Assembly (NCBI GenBank): GCA_028095005.1 | Contig: CM051460.1 | Span: 69,045,676 to 69,109,675 of the forward strand | Origin: Rhynchospora pubera | Lineage: Eukaryota; Streptophyta; Magnoliopsida; Poales; Cyperaceae | Length of the DNA: 64,000 nt | Direction: 5' to 3' | Shown here: piece by piece, positions 1 through 12,387 of the stretch | Numbering within the stretch: position 1 is the stretch's first letter | Layout: every line of letters starts with the position of its first letter | Notes under the pieces: generated by a model | The model's input: only the letters and a program-made list of their open reading frames with translations | What the model was told of the DNA's origin: nothing | Databases searched by the model: none | Translations under genes and position numbers: made by a program

Positions 1-15
1 CAATAGTATAACAAG

Positions 16-286
16 TAGGGGTGAAAACAGCGACTGTTTTAATCGTTCTTTCGTTTCGTTTTTGGATGAAACGAAACGAAACAAAATGGTTAAAGATTTT
101 GGTTGCCTTTCAAAAATGAAATGGTTAACGCAACACGTAGTCAATTTTGTCCATGTGTATTTTCGTGATTTCAAACATTTCGTCCAAAACGAAACGGTTA
201 ACGCAACATGTAAATTTCGTGTTCAAAACGAAATGGTTAACGCAACATCTCATTTTCGTGGTCGTTTTAGACGTTATGCACCCCTA
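16..286. mobile_element. hAT-type MITE, 271 bp
   Basis: The ends read TAGGGGTGAAAAC and, inverted, TAGGGGTGCATAAC, and the element is flanked by a perfect 8-bp duplication ATAACAAG (8-15 and 287-294). An 8-bp duplication with a TAGGG terminus is the hAT signature. The interior is a degenerate repeat of a unit like AACGAAATGGTTAACGCAACA. It has no coding capacity, so it is a non-autonomous element. Confidence 0.88.
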
Positions 287-294
287 ATAACAAG

Positions 295-1140
295 TTTGTA
301 ATGGAGAATAATAAAAAATTGTGTGTTTTGACAACATATCTAAAAATTGGTTGTTCTTTTTTGTTGAACAAATTGGGCAAAAGTGTTGGCTGACATTAAA
401 ACTATATAAATTTCGTTCAATTTTTAAGCGAGCCGATCAAGGTTTTCTGCCATGAGAGGGATAGTGTTGGAACATGTGTAGAAAACTCAAAATTCATTTT
501 CTAATTCTTGGATCAAAGATATTCCATCTTTGCATTTATTGCGATTCTTTCCCTTAGACTATTTTAATTGGAATCAGCCAGAGCCGCTCCCGTATAAGGA
601 GCGAGGTCTTTGATAATCTAATTAACTATCATTTTCCGTTTAAATAAATGTTCAGACATTTGTATCTTTCAATTACTTGGCTATTCCCTTATAAATATAC
701 ATATGGCCATTTGTTTATTTGGAGATTTAGATACAGAAATTAGAAAAGGCAATCACTGATCCCTTCTCTATAAAGAAAAGAAAAAAAAAAGGTTTGGATG
801 CAAGTTACAATGCTCACCGAGTTTCTTATAGAGTTCACATCCTAATAACTTCCAACAATTACTCTTTTTTTTTTATCAGTAATCAATATTGCTAATATAA
901 CTCATCAATTACCTAACATAATCATCGTAGTCTGCATTCTACTATTATGTGCCTTATTAGAGGTGTCTTGTTTAACTTGAAAAATAGTACAAGCTCAATC
1001 ATCAATAATTAGAGACAAACACAAAAAAATTAGTCTCACATGCTAAATCTTCCATTTTAAATAATAATGGTATTGAAATTACAGAAGGACCAACCTAGTA
1101 CATATAATGGGGATTGTGGATACAAACTTGTCAAAATTTA
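295..1140. other. AT-rich intergenic DNA, nothing recognised
   Basis: No conserved protein, RNA gene or clean terminal repeat was seen. Reading frames are short and broken. Confidence 0.6.
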
Positions 1141-1196
1141 CACATACATACATACATACATACATACATACATACATACATACATACATACATACA

Positions 1197-1230
<34 letters not shown>
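1141..1230. repeat. (CATA)n microsatellite
   Basis: About twenty perfect tandem CATA units grade into TATA at the right end. The tyrosine/isoleucine/histidine-rich frame through it is a by-product of the repeat. Confidence 0.97.
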
Positions 1231-2244
1231 CACCAAGCTAGAGCAGCACAACCTAGTTATTTACACTATCATACTAAATAGAGTACAACATCAAAACTTT
1301 TTTTAAATAATCATTTTTTAGCTTGTGCGCCTTCTTTCTGTAGCTGCAAAGAAAATCAAACAAAAATGAATTTGAGTTTCATGAAAAACACCTCATTCCA
1401 TGTTAGCATGATTTACATATTGTAATTACATTTGGAATATCTAAGTATATGACCTCAGCAATTACTATCTCAGATATATGAAGTTCCTTAAGCTGACAAA
1501 TTTAACACAAACACTAATTAAAAAAATTTTTAGTTTGAGACAATGAATTGAAATGCTAAAAGAAACTTCAGCTTTCAATTAATAAAATCAAAGAGATAAT
1601 TAGGATACTTCGCACAATCGCTTCTTCAAGGAATACAACAATGACATGCACAATTTCAAATAACCTCATTTCTATCCTTATACCTTAAACCCCTTGTACA
1701 AATTGTTTAGAGCAAGAATTTTACAAAATTGAAGAGAAATGTGACCTGAATAAAGATCCCTTACCCTAGTTCTCTATACACGGATCTAAGTTATGTGGCG
1801 AGAGGAGGAGGCAAAATTTCGCGATTACATCATGCTACGGTAGAAGGTCGTTGAAAGAGTAGAGAGTCATTTTCTTTCTTCATTAGAGCTTTTCCTGATC
1901 TCTGTGCCGTAGGTAAAGAGTAGAGAGTCCTGTCTCAGGTTTCTATGAGAGAGAGAGATCGCCAAAGAAGGTCGTTGAAAGGGTTTAGAGAGGAGAACAT
2001 CGGATGAGGGATGGACGAGAACGGGACTTGAGAGGAGAAAAAGAGAGTGGGTATATTAGGAAATATTGAAATACACATCAAATTATAGTATTTTTATTTT
2101 CATAATGTATAACAATTATATAATTGTGGCAAATTTGTGAGTATAATTGATTTGAGGTGGCATTTTTTCTAAGAATTAAGTTTGGAATGACATTCTTCTA
2201 ATTTTAAAGTTTTAAGGTGACATGTATCTAATTTTCCCTAAAAT
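1231..2244. other. Intergenic DNA with a short direct repeat
   Basis: No gene recognised. Around 1845-1985 the phrases GGTCGTTGAAAG and AGTAGAGAGTC each occur twice in GA-rich DNA. From 2085 to 2235 the DNA is AT-rich and resembles, in inverted orientation, the GCCAC-bearing repeats at 11.7-12.1 kb. Confidence 0.5.
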
Positions 2245-3204
2245 GTGGAATGAAAAGGTTTGTTTGGAAGCATAGATGTAGTTGCTGACTTGCTGTGCAG
2301 AGCTAAGCTCTTTAAAATCCAGAACAACATATGGATGCCAAAATTAACTAACTGGTTTCAACATAGCAAATCATTTCCCTACCTCCACTCCACTCCTGAC
2401 CAGCTGACCTTGTGTGAAAAATACCGCCATGTAACACAATACTTAATTATTGCTGAATTTAGAGAGGCCTTTTGAACAATTTGCTATTTATTTATTTATT
2501 TTAAGTAAATGCTCCTTAGGCTGTGTTATTCTTTGTTTTGATTGGTTTGAGAAACTACGTCGGCAAACTATCAAAAACGAGTTTTGTGTTTTAAGATTTT
2601 TCATAGGACTGGAGTAGACTGATCAGGAACTATAATTTGAACTCACACCCCAAATTATGTTCTCCTTATGCATTCATTGTCTGGCTGAGACTATATGGTT
2701 TATATCATTGTCCGACAGAGATATATGATAAGAAGCAGTGATCTTGCTCACTTGACACAACATACTATCTAAACAAAATTCTTCACTCAAATATAATTAA
2801 ACACTATTATCACTCATCACCAAGCTTTTAAATTTCACCGAAATAACGGCGTTATTTCCGAAATTTCGATTTTCCGGACAAAAACGCACCAACGTTACAG
2901 TTTGAAACCAAAAAAATGCGTAACGCGTCATTTCCGAAATAACACCGTTATTTCAGCGAAAAATTTTCATTTTTGCAAAGAAAAACCGGAGACAAGAGGG
3001 ACTTTTTATACAATATAATTTTATATTATAGTATAGTATAAATAATTAGGATCATGTAAGCACAATATATCATATAATCATATTTTACTACAGTATTAAT
3101 TTGCAACCAGTAAAAATTAAAAATGAAGGCTGCAAATGTAACAAGTCTGGTATATGATCCACAAAAATTATACAAAACATTTCTCCGAACCGTCATATCG
3201 AAAA

Positions 3205-6173
3205 TGTGACACCCTATCGAATACTGTAACTAGCCAACACACGATAGAATGCCCGCCGCGAATGCTTGCTGCACCCGCAAGGCTTACTAATACTTATTTC
3301 ACAAATTAATGTTGATTAAATACAATTAATATACATGTCAGATATAAATTTAATAATTATTTACTCAATTATAAAATAAATCCTATAATAGTCTGGTTCA
3401 TACAGGTTGCTAACACAGAATCCAGTGGCCACTACTCGTCTTCCTGTCCAGCACTTGATCTGAAACCTGGAACCCACAACCAATTGTAGAAAACATGCAA
3501 AAAGTACGAAATGAGATAAATAAAATTTATCTCAGTACGGTATTCAGTTCCAGCCACTTGAGTTTTGATCATCATGTGTTGGAACTAAATACATGACTGA
3601 GCCAAGTAATTTTCAAATCAACATTTATTTCAAATAAATAAAAAAATTATATATAAAATTTTGATCAAGCAATCTAATTATGAAATAAATTCAATGCTCT
3701 TCAAAAATTATTTAAAATTCAAAGTATGACACCAGTAATTTCAATTCCCTGGAAAAGCAATTAATAGTATGCAACAACTAACATGTAAAAACATTCACAT
3801 CTTGTTCCAAACAGACATGGGCACATAGAAATGTCAAATTAATTAAATCAATGCAATATGTCACGAGACACCTTCTATGAGGGCAACCAACGACCAAACA
3901 GATATGCCACGAGTCACCTTCTATGAGGGCTGCCAATGGCCAAATAGATATTCAGATATGCCACGAGTCTCCTTCTATGAGGGCTGCCAATGGCCAGACA
4001 GATATGCCACGAGTCACCTTCTATGAGGGCTGCCAATGGCCAGACAGATATTCAGATATGCCACGAGTCTCCTTCTATGAAGGCTGCCAATGGCCAGACA
4101 GATATGCCTCGAGTCACCTTCTATGAGGACTGCCAATGGCCAGACAGATATTCAGATATGCCACGAGTCTCCTTCTATGAGGGCTGCCAATCGCCAGACA
4201 GATATGCCACGAGTCACCTTCTATGAGGGCTGCCAATGGCCAGACAGATATCGCAACTCACTTTCTAAGAGGGTTATTTACGATTGATAGCACAATTCAA
4301 ACAATCGAAAATCAAGAGTGCAACAAATAAAAAAAAACAGTACCAAATCTAAAATATAAGCGCCTATTACACGATGCCCGATAGGATGGGTCATGACTCC
4401 ACCTCCAAACATTACGAGTGTCTATCTGAACTACACAATCTGTACTTACCTCAATCAAATCACATTTCAATCGGATATCATTCAATATGCCACTTTTCAA
4501 TCATGCATCAATATACATATACATAAAATATATCTCACGAATTAAAAGTAATTATGAAACGAAAATGCATATTACTAATATATCATGTAATTAAAACTCG
4601 AGTGGAATCCGTACCTTATACCGCAAGCAAAATCCAAAGCAAAAGCAAGCAAGAAATCACTGATTAGCCTCCAATATGCAAGTTGCTCCTAAATCCTGAC
4701 TCATAACAACTTGACTCTAAAACAAATATAAATTTTCTTTTAAATTTTTAAAACACCCAACGTATGCTACTTATAATCTTTGTAAATTAGAAACCATGCT
4801 ACCATTTATCTATTTCATGATTATGCCATACAACTCGATTGGTATGCTTCGATACCAATTACACTTCTAACCACACATGCAACACTTATGTAAGTGCTCA
4901 TATAATATTTAGTAGAGCATATTTAATTAGTTTTCTAATTCAAATGCAATAAGTGTCAATAATTAATTTAGAAAATTATTTTCTATCCTTAATGTATACA
5001 TCATGCATGATATGCGTATTGATCAAGGTTTGAGACCAAACTCTAATCCAAACCCAAATTTTAGAAAGACAAACCCTTAAAACCCATAAAAAATAATATT
5101 ACCACCTAATCCATAATTACCCCAACATAAATGCATGACATGCAAAATATTAGAACTACACTTTATATGCATGCAACCGTTTATCTTAAAATAAATGCAA
5201 TATTTAAATCCATACCATATGCTTAATAATTCTTATCATGCATAAAATTCTCAAATATCAATCATCACAACATAAGTATTCAATCCATCACAAAATCACA
5301 TTACTCAAATTACACATACTAATCGGATTTCGTGAAATTTTCGATAAGTCCTAGAAATCCAATACACAATCATTTTGCAAGAAAATTGTAATTGACTCAA
5401 GAAAATTACAATGATAGCTATATATGCCACAAATCAAAGAAAACACTTACTTAATTTCGGCCGAGGGCCGGTGACGCGAGAAATAGAGTCGAATTCGCTA
5501 CTTCTCGATTTTCATCACTTAATTCCCGAAAGAACCTTGCAAGACCACATGAAAATCGATGGAGAGGGCCTAGAGTGCTCCAAGTCGAAGGACGGCCAAA
5601 ACCGACGAGTTTGATTCAACTTCCGAAAAACTTTCATTGAAAAATACGACGAGGAGAGGTCTCTAATCGACGATCCGAGGTCAGATATTGTAAGAGAGTG
5701 ATGAGACGAACGCGAGGGTATTTTGATCCGGTGAAACGATGGAGTAGTGGTGGAGATTGGATGAGATTGAATTTGAGGTGAGGGGTTTCGATCTTTTTTA
5801 TTTTTGGAGAAAGAGAGGTGCTGCCTCTCTGTTGGAGCCGAAAGGAAGAGGGAGATAGAAATAAAGTGGTCGGCTCCCACTTTTTAAATTTCCGAATTTT
5901 CCTTTTTTTTTTTACCAAATTAAGGTCTCATTTAATAAATTAAAATTCATATACATTCTTGCATAAAAACAACTATACAACATAAGAAATCTAATTATAC
6001 TTTTTGTAATACATCTAAAAATTAAAAAATTTTCATATTTCTTTTTCAGAATAAACAATAAGTTCAAAATTTAATTTCATGCAGAGAAATTACTTATGAT
6101 AAAACCAAGTAAGTGCACTGAAATTTTTATAATAAAAATAATTTCAAAAATAATAAAAATTTAGGGTATCACA
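3205..6173 (-). mobile_element. Solo LTR, probably Gypsy, 2,969 bp
   Basis: The unit starts TGTGACACCCTA and ends TAGGGTATCACA, near-perfect short inverted ends of TG...CA type. It is flanked by a 5-bp duplication GAAAA (3200-3204 and 6174-6178). No primer site, polypurine tract or gag/pol lies inside, so this is one LTR left by recombination. The AT-rich right end and the GC-richer stretch at 5450-5880 suggest that the element is read on the minus strand. Open frames of up to 121 codons inside it have no family features. Confidence 0.85.
3850..4260. repeat. Tandem repeat inside the solo LTR
   Basis: About eight units of 44-52 bp carry the phrases CCACGAGTCACCTTCTATGA and GGGCTGCCAATGGCCAGACA. 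Alternate units differ (CACC or CTCC; with or without a TTCAGATAT insert), so the repeat period is about 96 bp in the middle. Overlapping frames rich in the same peptide are artefacts of the repeat. Confidence 0.93.
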
Positions 6174-6898
6174 GAAAAAACGCATTTTAAAAGCTTGCTC
6201 TTCACCATATTTTATCCTCAATTCTCATGGCTATCCTCAACACAAGTGTGAGGAGGGAGCTGGAAATTTTAGTTTTCTGGAAAAAAAAATGAATCGTTGT
6301 TATAGATTTATTAGAAAAAAAAATTACGTGGCTAAACCCGGGGCATCAGAGAGGAGGAGATTGCTAAATTGATCCGCATCATGACAGTAAAATTTTGGCA
6401 CAAATATCTCGATTCATATATTTTTATTTGTAAGTAGATATTTTTGACAATTGTGTTTAAATAAATTAAAAATTCAGAAAAATGACTTGCGTAAGTATTA
6501 TGGATATAATGAATTAATTGTGTATAAATTTGTACAAACTAAATATTATCTGATATAATTCATTATAAGCTATTAAATCTGAATCATTGCTAATTTAACT
6601 CTTTTAAAAAATAATAAAATTTACATCAAATTTCATTATTTTTATATACAATTTATGGTATCACTTACTTCTCAAAGGTCGGACTATAAATTTTAAATTC
6701 TTTTTTATTATGGTGAAAATGATCATTTCTCAAAGACTCAAACCATACCAACCGAAAAGAAATTGCTTGTTATTTTCTCTATAAGCGGGTCCACTCTTTT
6801 CCAAGTCTGTTTTTTTTTTATTATCTTTAGTCGCGGAGAAGGGCTTAACTTTGCTTCGACACAAAAGCAGTTCCAGTTTAAATTCCATCGTATTAGAG

Positions 6899-8080
6899 GG
6901 GAGGTGTTTCGGCCAACCGAATTTTTTCTTAGAGCAACATAATTTTTTTCAAAATGTCTAAATTATCCTTAGTATCAATTAATATCTATTAATTACCACT
7001 CAAATCTTCTCCTAATTACCTTCCTTTTTCCATTTTTCTTTCTTAAATATCATAGCAGGAGTTGCTGATAAAAAAATACTTGGGATGGAAAAAAGTCTAA
7101 ATGAAACGAAAGAAAACGGGTGGTCATTGTCCATCACTGAAATCAACGCTTTAAAGTTTTTTCTTTCCCTCTGTTCTCCTCCGATTCGGAGGAGAAAATA
7201 TTTGTATAGGAGGGGGATTATTAGAAGGAAATGTTTACTCTCGCTGAAAATTTACTCTCTCTATTTCCTTTCATCCAAACAAAAAAAATTTCTAAATTTT
7301 ACTTCTGTTCTCTTTCCTTCCCACTCGGTACCATCCATCCAAACAGAGTGTTAATCCATATAATAATTTCCCTTACACGCTAATAACATTATATTAATGG
7401 CAAAGCACAACAGTTTTAGTTTGATTTTGTTTAGTTTATTCCTTGTGCTTGTATCTGATTTCATAACTTAATTAATTTTTAATCGGTCAAAATTTGACTA
7501 TTCATTTTCGTAAGATACTGCTCATTATTTGTAGGATATCTACTGAACTACATTACTATTTTGGATTGTTGCTGAACTTGTTGGCAAGTAGACAAACAAG
7601 CTAATCAACAGAAATGAAATGTTGTTTGTATGACTCCAAAATTTTTAGATTAAAGTTTTGAGAATGTGCATATGCAAAAATTACTCGTCACTCACTGGAT
7701 ATGCAATAATTAATGCAATAATACAATTCAATTTTCTTTTTTTTTTTGCTTGTACTTATCGTTGAATACTGGGATTAAAAAAGTGCATTTCAAAAAGAAA
7801 TTCTTTGCCACCACACCACTTGGGATTTATTTGCACAAGTGATATGCAAATGTAACTTTTTGAAAATAGAGACGGTGAGATGTCAAAAGAGGGAGGGATA
7901 ATACATTTCTTTTTAAGTAGAAAACTAAAAGAGAAGAGAAACACAGTTAAGGAAATAAAATTAAATCACAGTGAAAGAATAAATTGGTTATAAATCTTAA
8001 TTGATACTAAGGATAATTTAGATATTTATTAAAAATATATGTTGCTCAAAGAAAAAATCCAGTTGTCCAAATTACCTCCC
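6899..8080. mobile_element. Mutator-like non-autonomous element, 1,182 bp
   Basis: The ends are GGGAGGT and ACCTCCC, with a perfect 9-bp target duplication GTATTAGAG at 6890-6898 and 8081-8089. The terminal inverted repeats extend about 90 bp with substitutions; both arms share GAATTTTTTCTT..GAGCAACAT or close variants. There is no transposase frame. A 9-bp duplication with long TIRs is the MULE signature. The copy in segment 2 (from about 18428) has lost its first ~28 bp. Confidence 0.85.
7083..7352. mobile_element. Probable MITE insert absent from the paralogous copy
   Basis: Comparison with 18585-18605 shows this stretch only in copy 1. It starts GATGG and ends CCATCCATCCAAACAGAGTG, like other MITE ends in this window that carry ATCCAAA. 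I could not define a clean target duplication. The 89-codon frame over it has no recognisable domain. Confidence 0.45.
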
Positions 8081-8252
8081 GTATTAGAGTCTCCCAAAAC
8101 TTGAGTTTCTTCCTTAAAATAAACAAATTATATATTTAATTAAGCTGGGTCATCGCCAGAATCCATTCCTCATTCTGCTAGCTTATCTGCCACACAGTTG
8201 ACTTTGACTTTGTAAGTAGTGTGGAAAGCAGATCAAAGCTGAGTTTCTGCTG

Positions 8253-8410
8253 ATGGCTTTCCAAGGGAACAAAGCTCCCGCAATTGGGATCGATCTCGGC
8301 ACCACCTACTCGTGTGTGGCTCTTTGGCAGAACTCCATCACGTGTCGCTTTCACTGCGAAGAACCAGACTGACATGAACCCCACTAACACTATTTTTGGT
8401 CGGCCGACTT
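8253..8410 (+). pseudogene. HSP70 N-terminal fragment (pseudogene)
   Basis: From the ATG at 8253 the frame begins MAFQGNKAPAIGIDLGTTYS and continues CVALWQNSIT. This is the cytosolic HSP70 amino terminus with the first ATPase signature GIDLGTTYS. After about 31 residues it jumps: a stretch of about 20 residues is missing and the match resumes out of frame with VAFTAKNQTDMNPTNTIF, typical of HSP70 around residues 45-75. It ends at GRPTF, where a functional gene would continue for about 580 more residues. HSP70 chaperones bind ATP and refold proteins in the cytosol; this relic cannot. No intron boundaries or downstream exons were found. It lies just beyond the Mutator-like element (ends 8080), which may have carried it. 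Confidence 0.85.
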
Positions 8411-9583
8411 TTTCATTTCATTATTTTTCTGCTTCGATTTGCTTTTCTGATTGAAGCAACACATTATTTTCAACACCTTAATTAATTAATCATTTAATTC
8501 TTTCCAACTAAGGAAATCATAATCTCATGTAATTAAACAGTGTATATATATATATATATATATTTTCTAGATAGAATGACATATAATTAAACTTTAGAGG
8601 GAAATCACTTAACGTTTTTAACTTTACCTTAAAAAAGACTTAATTGAGATATTTTATAATATTGGTATCTAATCTGAAAAAAAGTGCGTGCAATTTTTCA
8701 ACAAAGAATTATGACTTGTGAATTTTTGGATATATGTAAACCTATATTATGTGTTTATTACATCTCTTTAAATTTGGACTTTTTTTTTTGCAAATGATTT
8801 AGACTCTTTCTAACATAGGGCAGGCAACTCAGAAATTTTCCCACATTCTTATAAACTACTATAAACCATGTCCTAATTACTGAAATTCCATCATTGGTTT
8901 CAAATTTAAAACTGCATCTTAAATCTATTGGTATAGTATCCAAGTGAGATGCCCACAAGCTGTTTGACAGAAAAAAATGAGTTCTTCATTTACAGTATCA
9001 GGGCAATATTACAACGAAAAAAAGTAACTCTTTACAAAAGGCAAAAGGAAAAAGGAAGAAAAAGAGAAGGATATTTTTTATAATCCTTCTAGGTGGCAGT
9101 AATTAACGTTTTATGATCGAATTAATAGTGTCAGTTTAGTATTTTACAGATGCAAGGAAGAAGCTAAAAATTTTGACAGAAATTGTTTGTAAATGACTAA
9201 AGTTTAATTGAGAATTTGAGATGCACGAATATTGGTAATAATCCGTTTATAAAACACGTTAAGTGCGTTTGTACTGCTATAAATTACTCAAAAGTATTAA
9301 TAAATTATTGAAAAGTAGTTCTGAAAAGTGCAGCCTAATTACCCGTTTATAAAATGGGTAAAAGGCCTTATTACTCGTTTATAAAACGCGTTAGAGAGGA
9401 GAGAGAGCAACGCGTTTTATAAACGGGTTATAACTTTCTCCTTATTAAAAAAAATAATAACTCTTTCTATTAAAATTTTAGAGGAATAAATTCTTATATA
9501 AAATAATTTCGGTCGAATTGATGACAAGTCCGCAATGAAATTGTTCATGCAAAATTAAAACGCTCTTTTGGAGTTTGTAACAG
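8411..9583. other. Intergenic DNA; (TA)n tract and small inverted repeats
   Basis: A (TA)n microsatellite lies at 8543-8562. From 9240 to 9440 a phrase close to CCGTTTATAAAACGCGTT occurs about four times, twice in inverted orientation (9341 region and 9401-9420). No gene recognised. Confidence 0.6.
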
Positions 9584-9588
9584 TAGAA

Positions 9589-11188
9589 TGGAATTATTAT
9601 GATTCATTATTTGACTACATTTCTACAAAATGAAGGGAAATTATCCAAATCTAACTTATTTGCGCAGATTACGGTCATTTTTGCACAACAAATTGCAGCT
9701 ATTAGAATTGTATGCATCATGATATTTTATCATCATGACTTAAATATTAGTTTATGTTATGCATCATGATATTTTATCATCTGTTCCTAGGTTTATTAAT
9801 GACAGATTATTCAGGTTGAGGATCTGAATTGTAGATCTCTGTGGATCATTTTTTAGAATGACAATAATAAATCTAAACGGTCCATAATCTTGATAATTAA
9901 CAAGGAACATTATTAATTATCATATAAGATTAGTATGCTAGTTAAGTGATGATTAGGTTCTACAAATCATAGGTAAAGAGTTACCAACTTAATTGCACAT
10001 GTATATGTTATGGAACATAGTACAGGACTTGCACAACGAAATAAATATTAGGATTGTGTTATGTGTCATTATTTAATTTATTATGATTTTGGTTCTAAGT
10101 TTGAGATGTTTTCCACATGAGGATAGGTTCAATAAATATTGTCTACCGCTGATTCCCGATAAGGGCTGCTATACGGACTTTGTTTATGTTCTCTTGAATT
10201 ATGCGGAGAAAAGCTAAATATTGTCTACCGCTTATGATTATTGGAATTAAATAACGATTTAATTCCATGTCCAACATAGCATAAATCCTCAAAGGGTCAC
10301 ACAAAATAGAGTTTTGACCAAGACAATACATTATTTATTTATTCGCAATAGTGCGTATTGCGGAAATATGATAAGTTGATTAATTAATTGTATACCGTTA
10401 TTATTAATTAAGTCAAATGGATCATATGGAATTAAATTAATGTATTAGCTAATTCTAGAATAATTATTAATTAGTTAATAATTATTTTAGTTCAACTCAA
10501 TTTAATATAAATAGTTATATTAATTTATTGGGCCAATATATATGTATTAAATATATAGTCCAATTAAAGAGTATTTGGAGTAGCTTTTAATTAAATGAAT
10601 TAAAGGCTTGTTTGAGTGAGTTAAGAGGCCCATTTGAGCCCATTTTGTGGCCGGCCCTAGTGGCAGGTGGGAGTGGCATTCTTGTAAATAGATGGTTGGT
10701 GGTAGGTAGGGATCATGCACTATATATAGAGATGTATAAATGCAAATTTGAGGCTTCTCTTTTCCCTAACCCTAGCCGCCATTTCTCTCCCTCTTTGGCC
10801 ACCGGCCATATCTCCTCTCTCTCTCCATTAGCTCATGGGTTGAGCAATATTCTCTTCACTAATTAAATTGTTAATTAAAGAAGAAGAGAGAATACATTGG
10901 ATTAGCTTTGTTCTGTTTGATTCGCTAGCACGAATCAACTAGACCTTGGTTAATCTCTAGGTGGACTCGAGGCGGTCGTCAACCATGGTGGAGGCGCATG
11001 GAGAGCACGCCACCAATATCAATGCCTAGGTCGAGCCATCCAATTGCTATATTGGATGAGATATTGATTTTCTTCCTTTCTCTTGTGTCGAATTGAGCTT
11101 TTGCACTAAATCTACTTTGCTCTTTGTTTAATGGGATTAATTAAGTATAATTAATCAAAAAAAATTAAAATTGAGCGATTTACTAACA
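9589..11188 (+). mobile_element. LTR copy, Copia (Angela-like), about 1.6 kb
   Basis: From about 9730 onward it aligns with the solo LTR at 34223-37597, sharing GGATCTGAATTGTAGATCTC among other blocks. It has a TATA-type sequence CTATATATAG at 10718, followed by a pyrimidine-rich leader, which gives the plus orientation. It ends ACTAACA at 11188, followed by TAGAA; TAGAA also precedes TG at 9584-9588, a candidate target duplication. The first ~110 bp do not align with the other LTR, so the left boundary is uncertain. No gag/pol is attached. Confidence 0.6.
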
Positions 11189-11380
11189 TAGAAGAACCAA
11201 AAAAATAAATATATAGGGTACTAGTGAGTAAATATAAATGTCATGATTTTCTGGTTATTTTTTTAATTATTAATTTTCTAGTTTCTATTTAGGTCTTCGG
11301 ACTAATATATTGATCTTAGTCTTAGGCTTAGTTCAACAATGCTGAGTTTTGTCGATCTGTCCTTGTTACTGTATTGCAGG

Positions 11381-11696
11381 TAGGCTTGTCAAACGTTTCA
11401 AAATACTACGTTATCATCCTTATCGTTTGTCATTTCGTTAAGAAAACAGTTTCAACATTCATTCCGTTAATCCATTCTGTCTACGAAACGGTACAGAATT
11501 TCGTTCCGTTATTCGTTCCACTTAAGAAATTACACATGAAACGATTTGAAATGAGGCGAAACGGTTCGAAACGTCACTATTCTCGTTTCGTTTGTCATTT
11601 CGTTTATTGAAACGAAATGAAATTGGTGTCGTTATTTGTTCTGTTTCCTATAAACAAAACGGAATCACGTGTATTTTTATGCCTTTGACAGGCCTA
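11381..11696. mobile_element. hAT-type MITE, 316 bp
   Basis: The ends TAGGCTTGTCAAA and TTTGACAGGCCTA are inverted copies with one mismatch. A perfect 8-bp duplication ATTGCAGG lies at 11373-11380 and 11697-11704. The interior is rich in GAAACG/CGTTTC words, as in the MITE at 16-286, but the termini differ, so they are related in style rather than members of one close subfamily. Confidence 0.88.
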
Positions 11697-11704
11697 ATTG
11701 CAGG

Positions 11705-12387
11705 GTAACATGAAAATCAAATCTCAAACTAAAACTAGAAAATTAGAAATTTGCCACTTCAAAATTGAGCTTTTGAAAATTGCCACACTAAATCAAATTA
11801 ACTTAGAAAATTGTCACTTTTATTGTATAAATCATCTCTCTCGATATCTAATTTTTTATATTGACAAAAATACCACCACACCATTCCCCTCATATTCCTC
11901 CTATCCGTCGTATTGCCATTTTTAATACTTCTTATGGAAAGATTGAAAAATAAAAAAAATGGAAATTTATATGTCCTGGATATTTGACATCATATTTTTT
12001 GAGCTTCTTGTTCTCAAATTAGCTTAGAAAATTGCCACCCTAAATCAAATTAATTTGGAAAATTGCCATTTTATTGTATAAAATTTATATGTCATAGATT
12101 AGACGTATAAATTAAGTAGAAGCTAAGCCTTAAGGTGCCTCAGCCCTTCTTAATTCTCAAAATTCGTATAACTAATAGAAGGACTTGCTTCATTCCAAAT
12201 TGGTGACGTTTCAGGCAGATTTCGAGAAAATAAACCATGAGGCAATTCTCATTTAGCAGCTTTTCAATTTTCTAAAAAAGGAAAGTATTTAGGTTAGATC
12301 GTAAAATAAAAAAATATGACATTAATAATTCGCTTTAATTAATCTGTTGCCTTAGACTTGGTAAATAGTTTAGAGAGAAATCACTTA
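11705..12387. repeat. Dispersed AAATTGCCAC repeat, otherwise unassigned
   Basis: Blocks around 11740-11840 and 12015-12080 share GAAAATTGCCAC..TAAATCAAATTAA and TTATTGTATAAA, so a ~100-bp unit occurs twice about 260 bp apart. No gene recognised. Confidence 0.55.

Larger units (their letters stand above)
2821..6197. mobile_element. Small TIR element split by a solo LTR
   Basis: A perfect 12-bp terminal inverted repeat, CAAGCTTTTAAA at 2821-2832 and its complement at 6186-6197, is flanked by CTCATCAC (2813-2820) and CTCTTCAC (6198-6205), an 8-bp duplication with one mismatch. Without the solo LTR inside it the element is about 400 bp. Its left part contains short palindromes built on AAATAACGGCGTTATTT. 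The 8-bp duplication suggests hAT, but the terminus does not fit the usual hAT consensus, so the superfamily is uncertain. Confidence 0.65.
2245..7575. repeat. Segmental duplication, copy 1 (partner 16844-18828)
   Basis: Positions 2245-2326 match 16844-16922 almost base for base, and 6398-7575 match 16939-18828 with small indels. The 4 kb between these blocks (2327-6397), which holds the solo LTR and the small TIR element, is missing from copy 2. Copy 1 also has about 270 bp (about 7083-7352) that copy 2 lacks. No gene was found in the shared sequence. Confidence 0.85.

Noticed and set aside
1067..1306. Tyr/Ile/His repeat protein
   Set aside because: Translation of a (CATA)n microsatellite.
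5515..5918. 121- and 94-codon minus-strand frames inside the solo LTR
   Set aside because: They lie wholly in an LTR, are serine/proline-rich through composition, and lack any domain.
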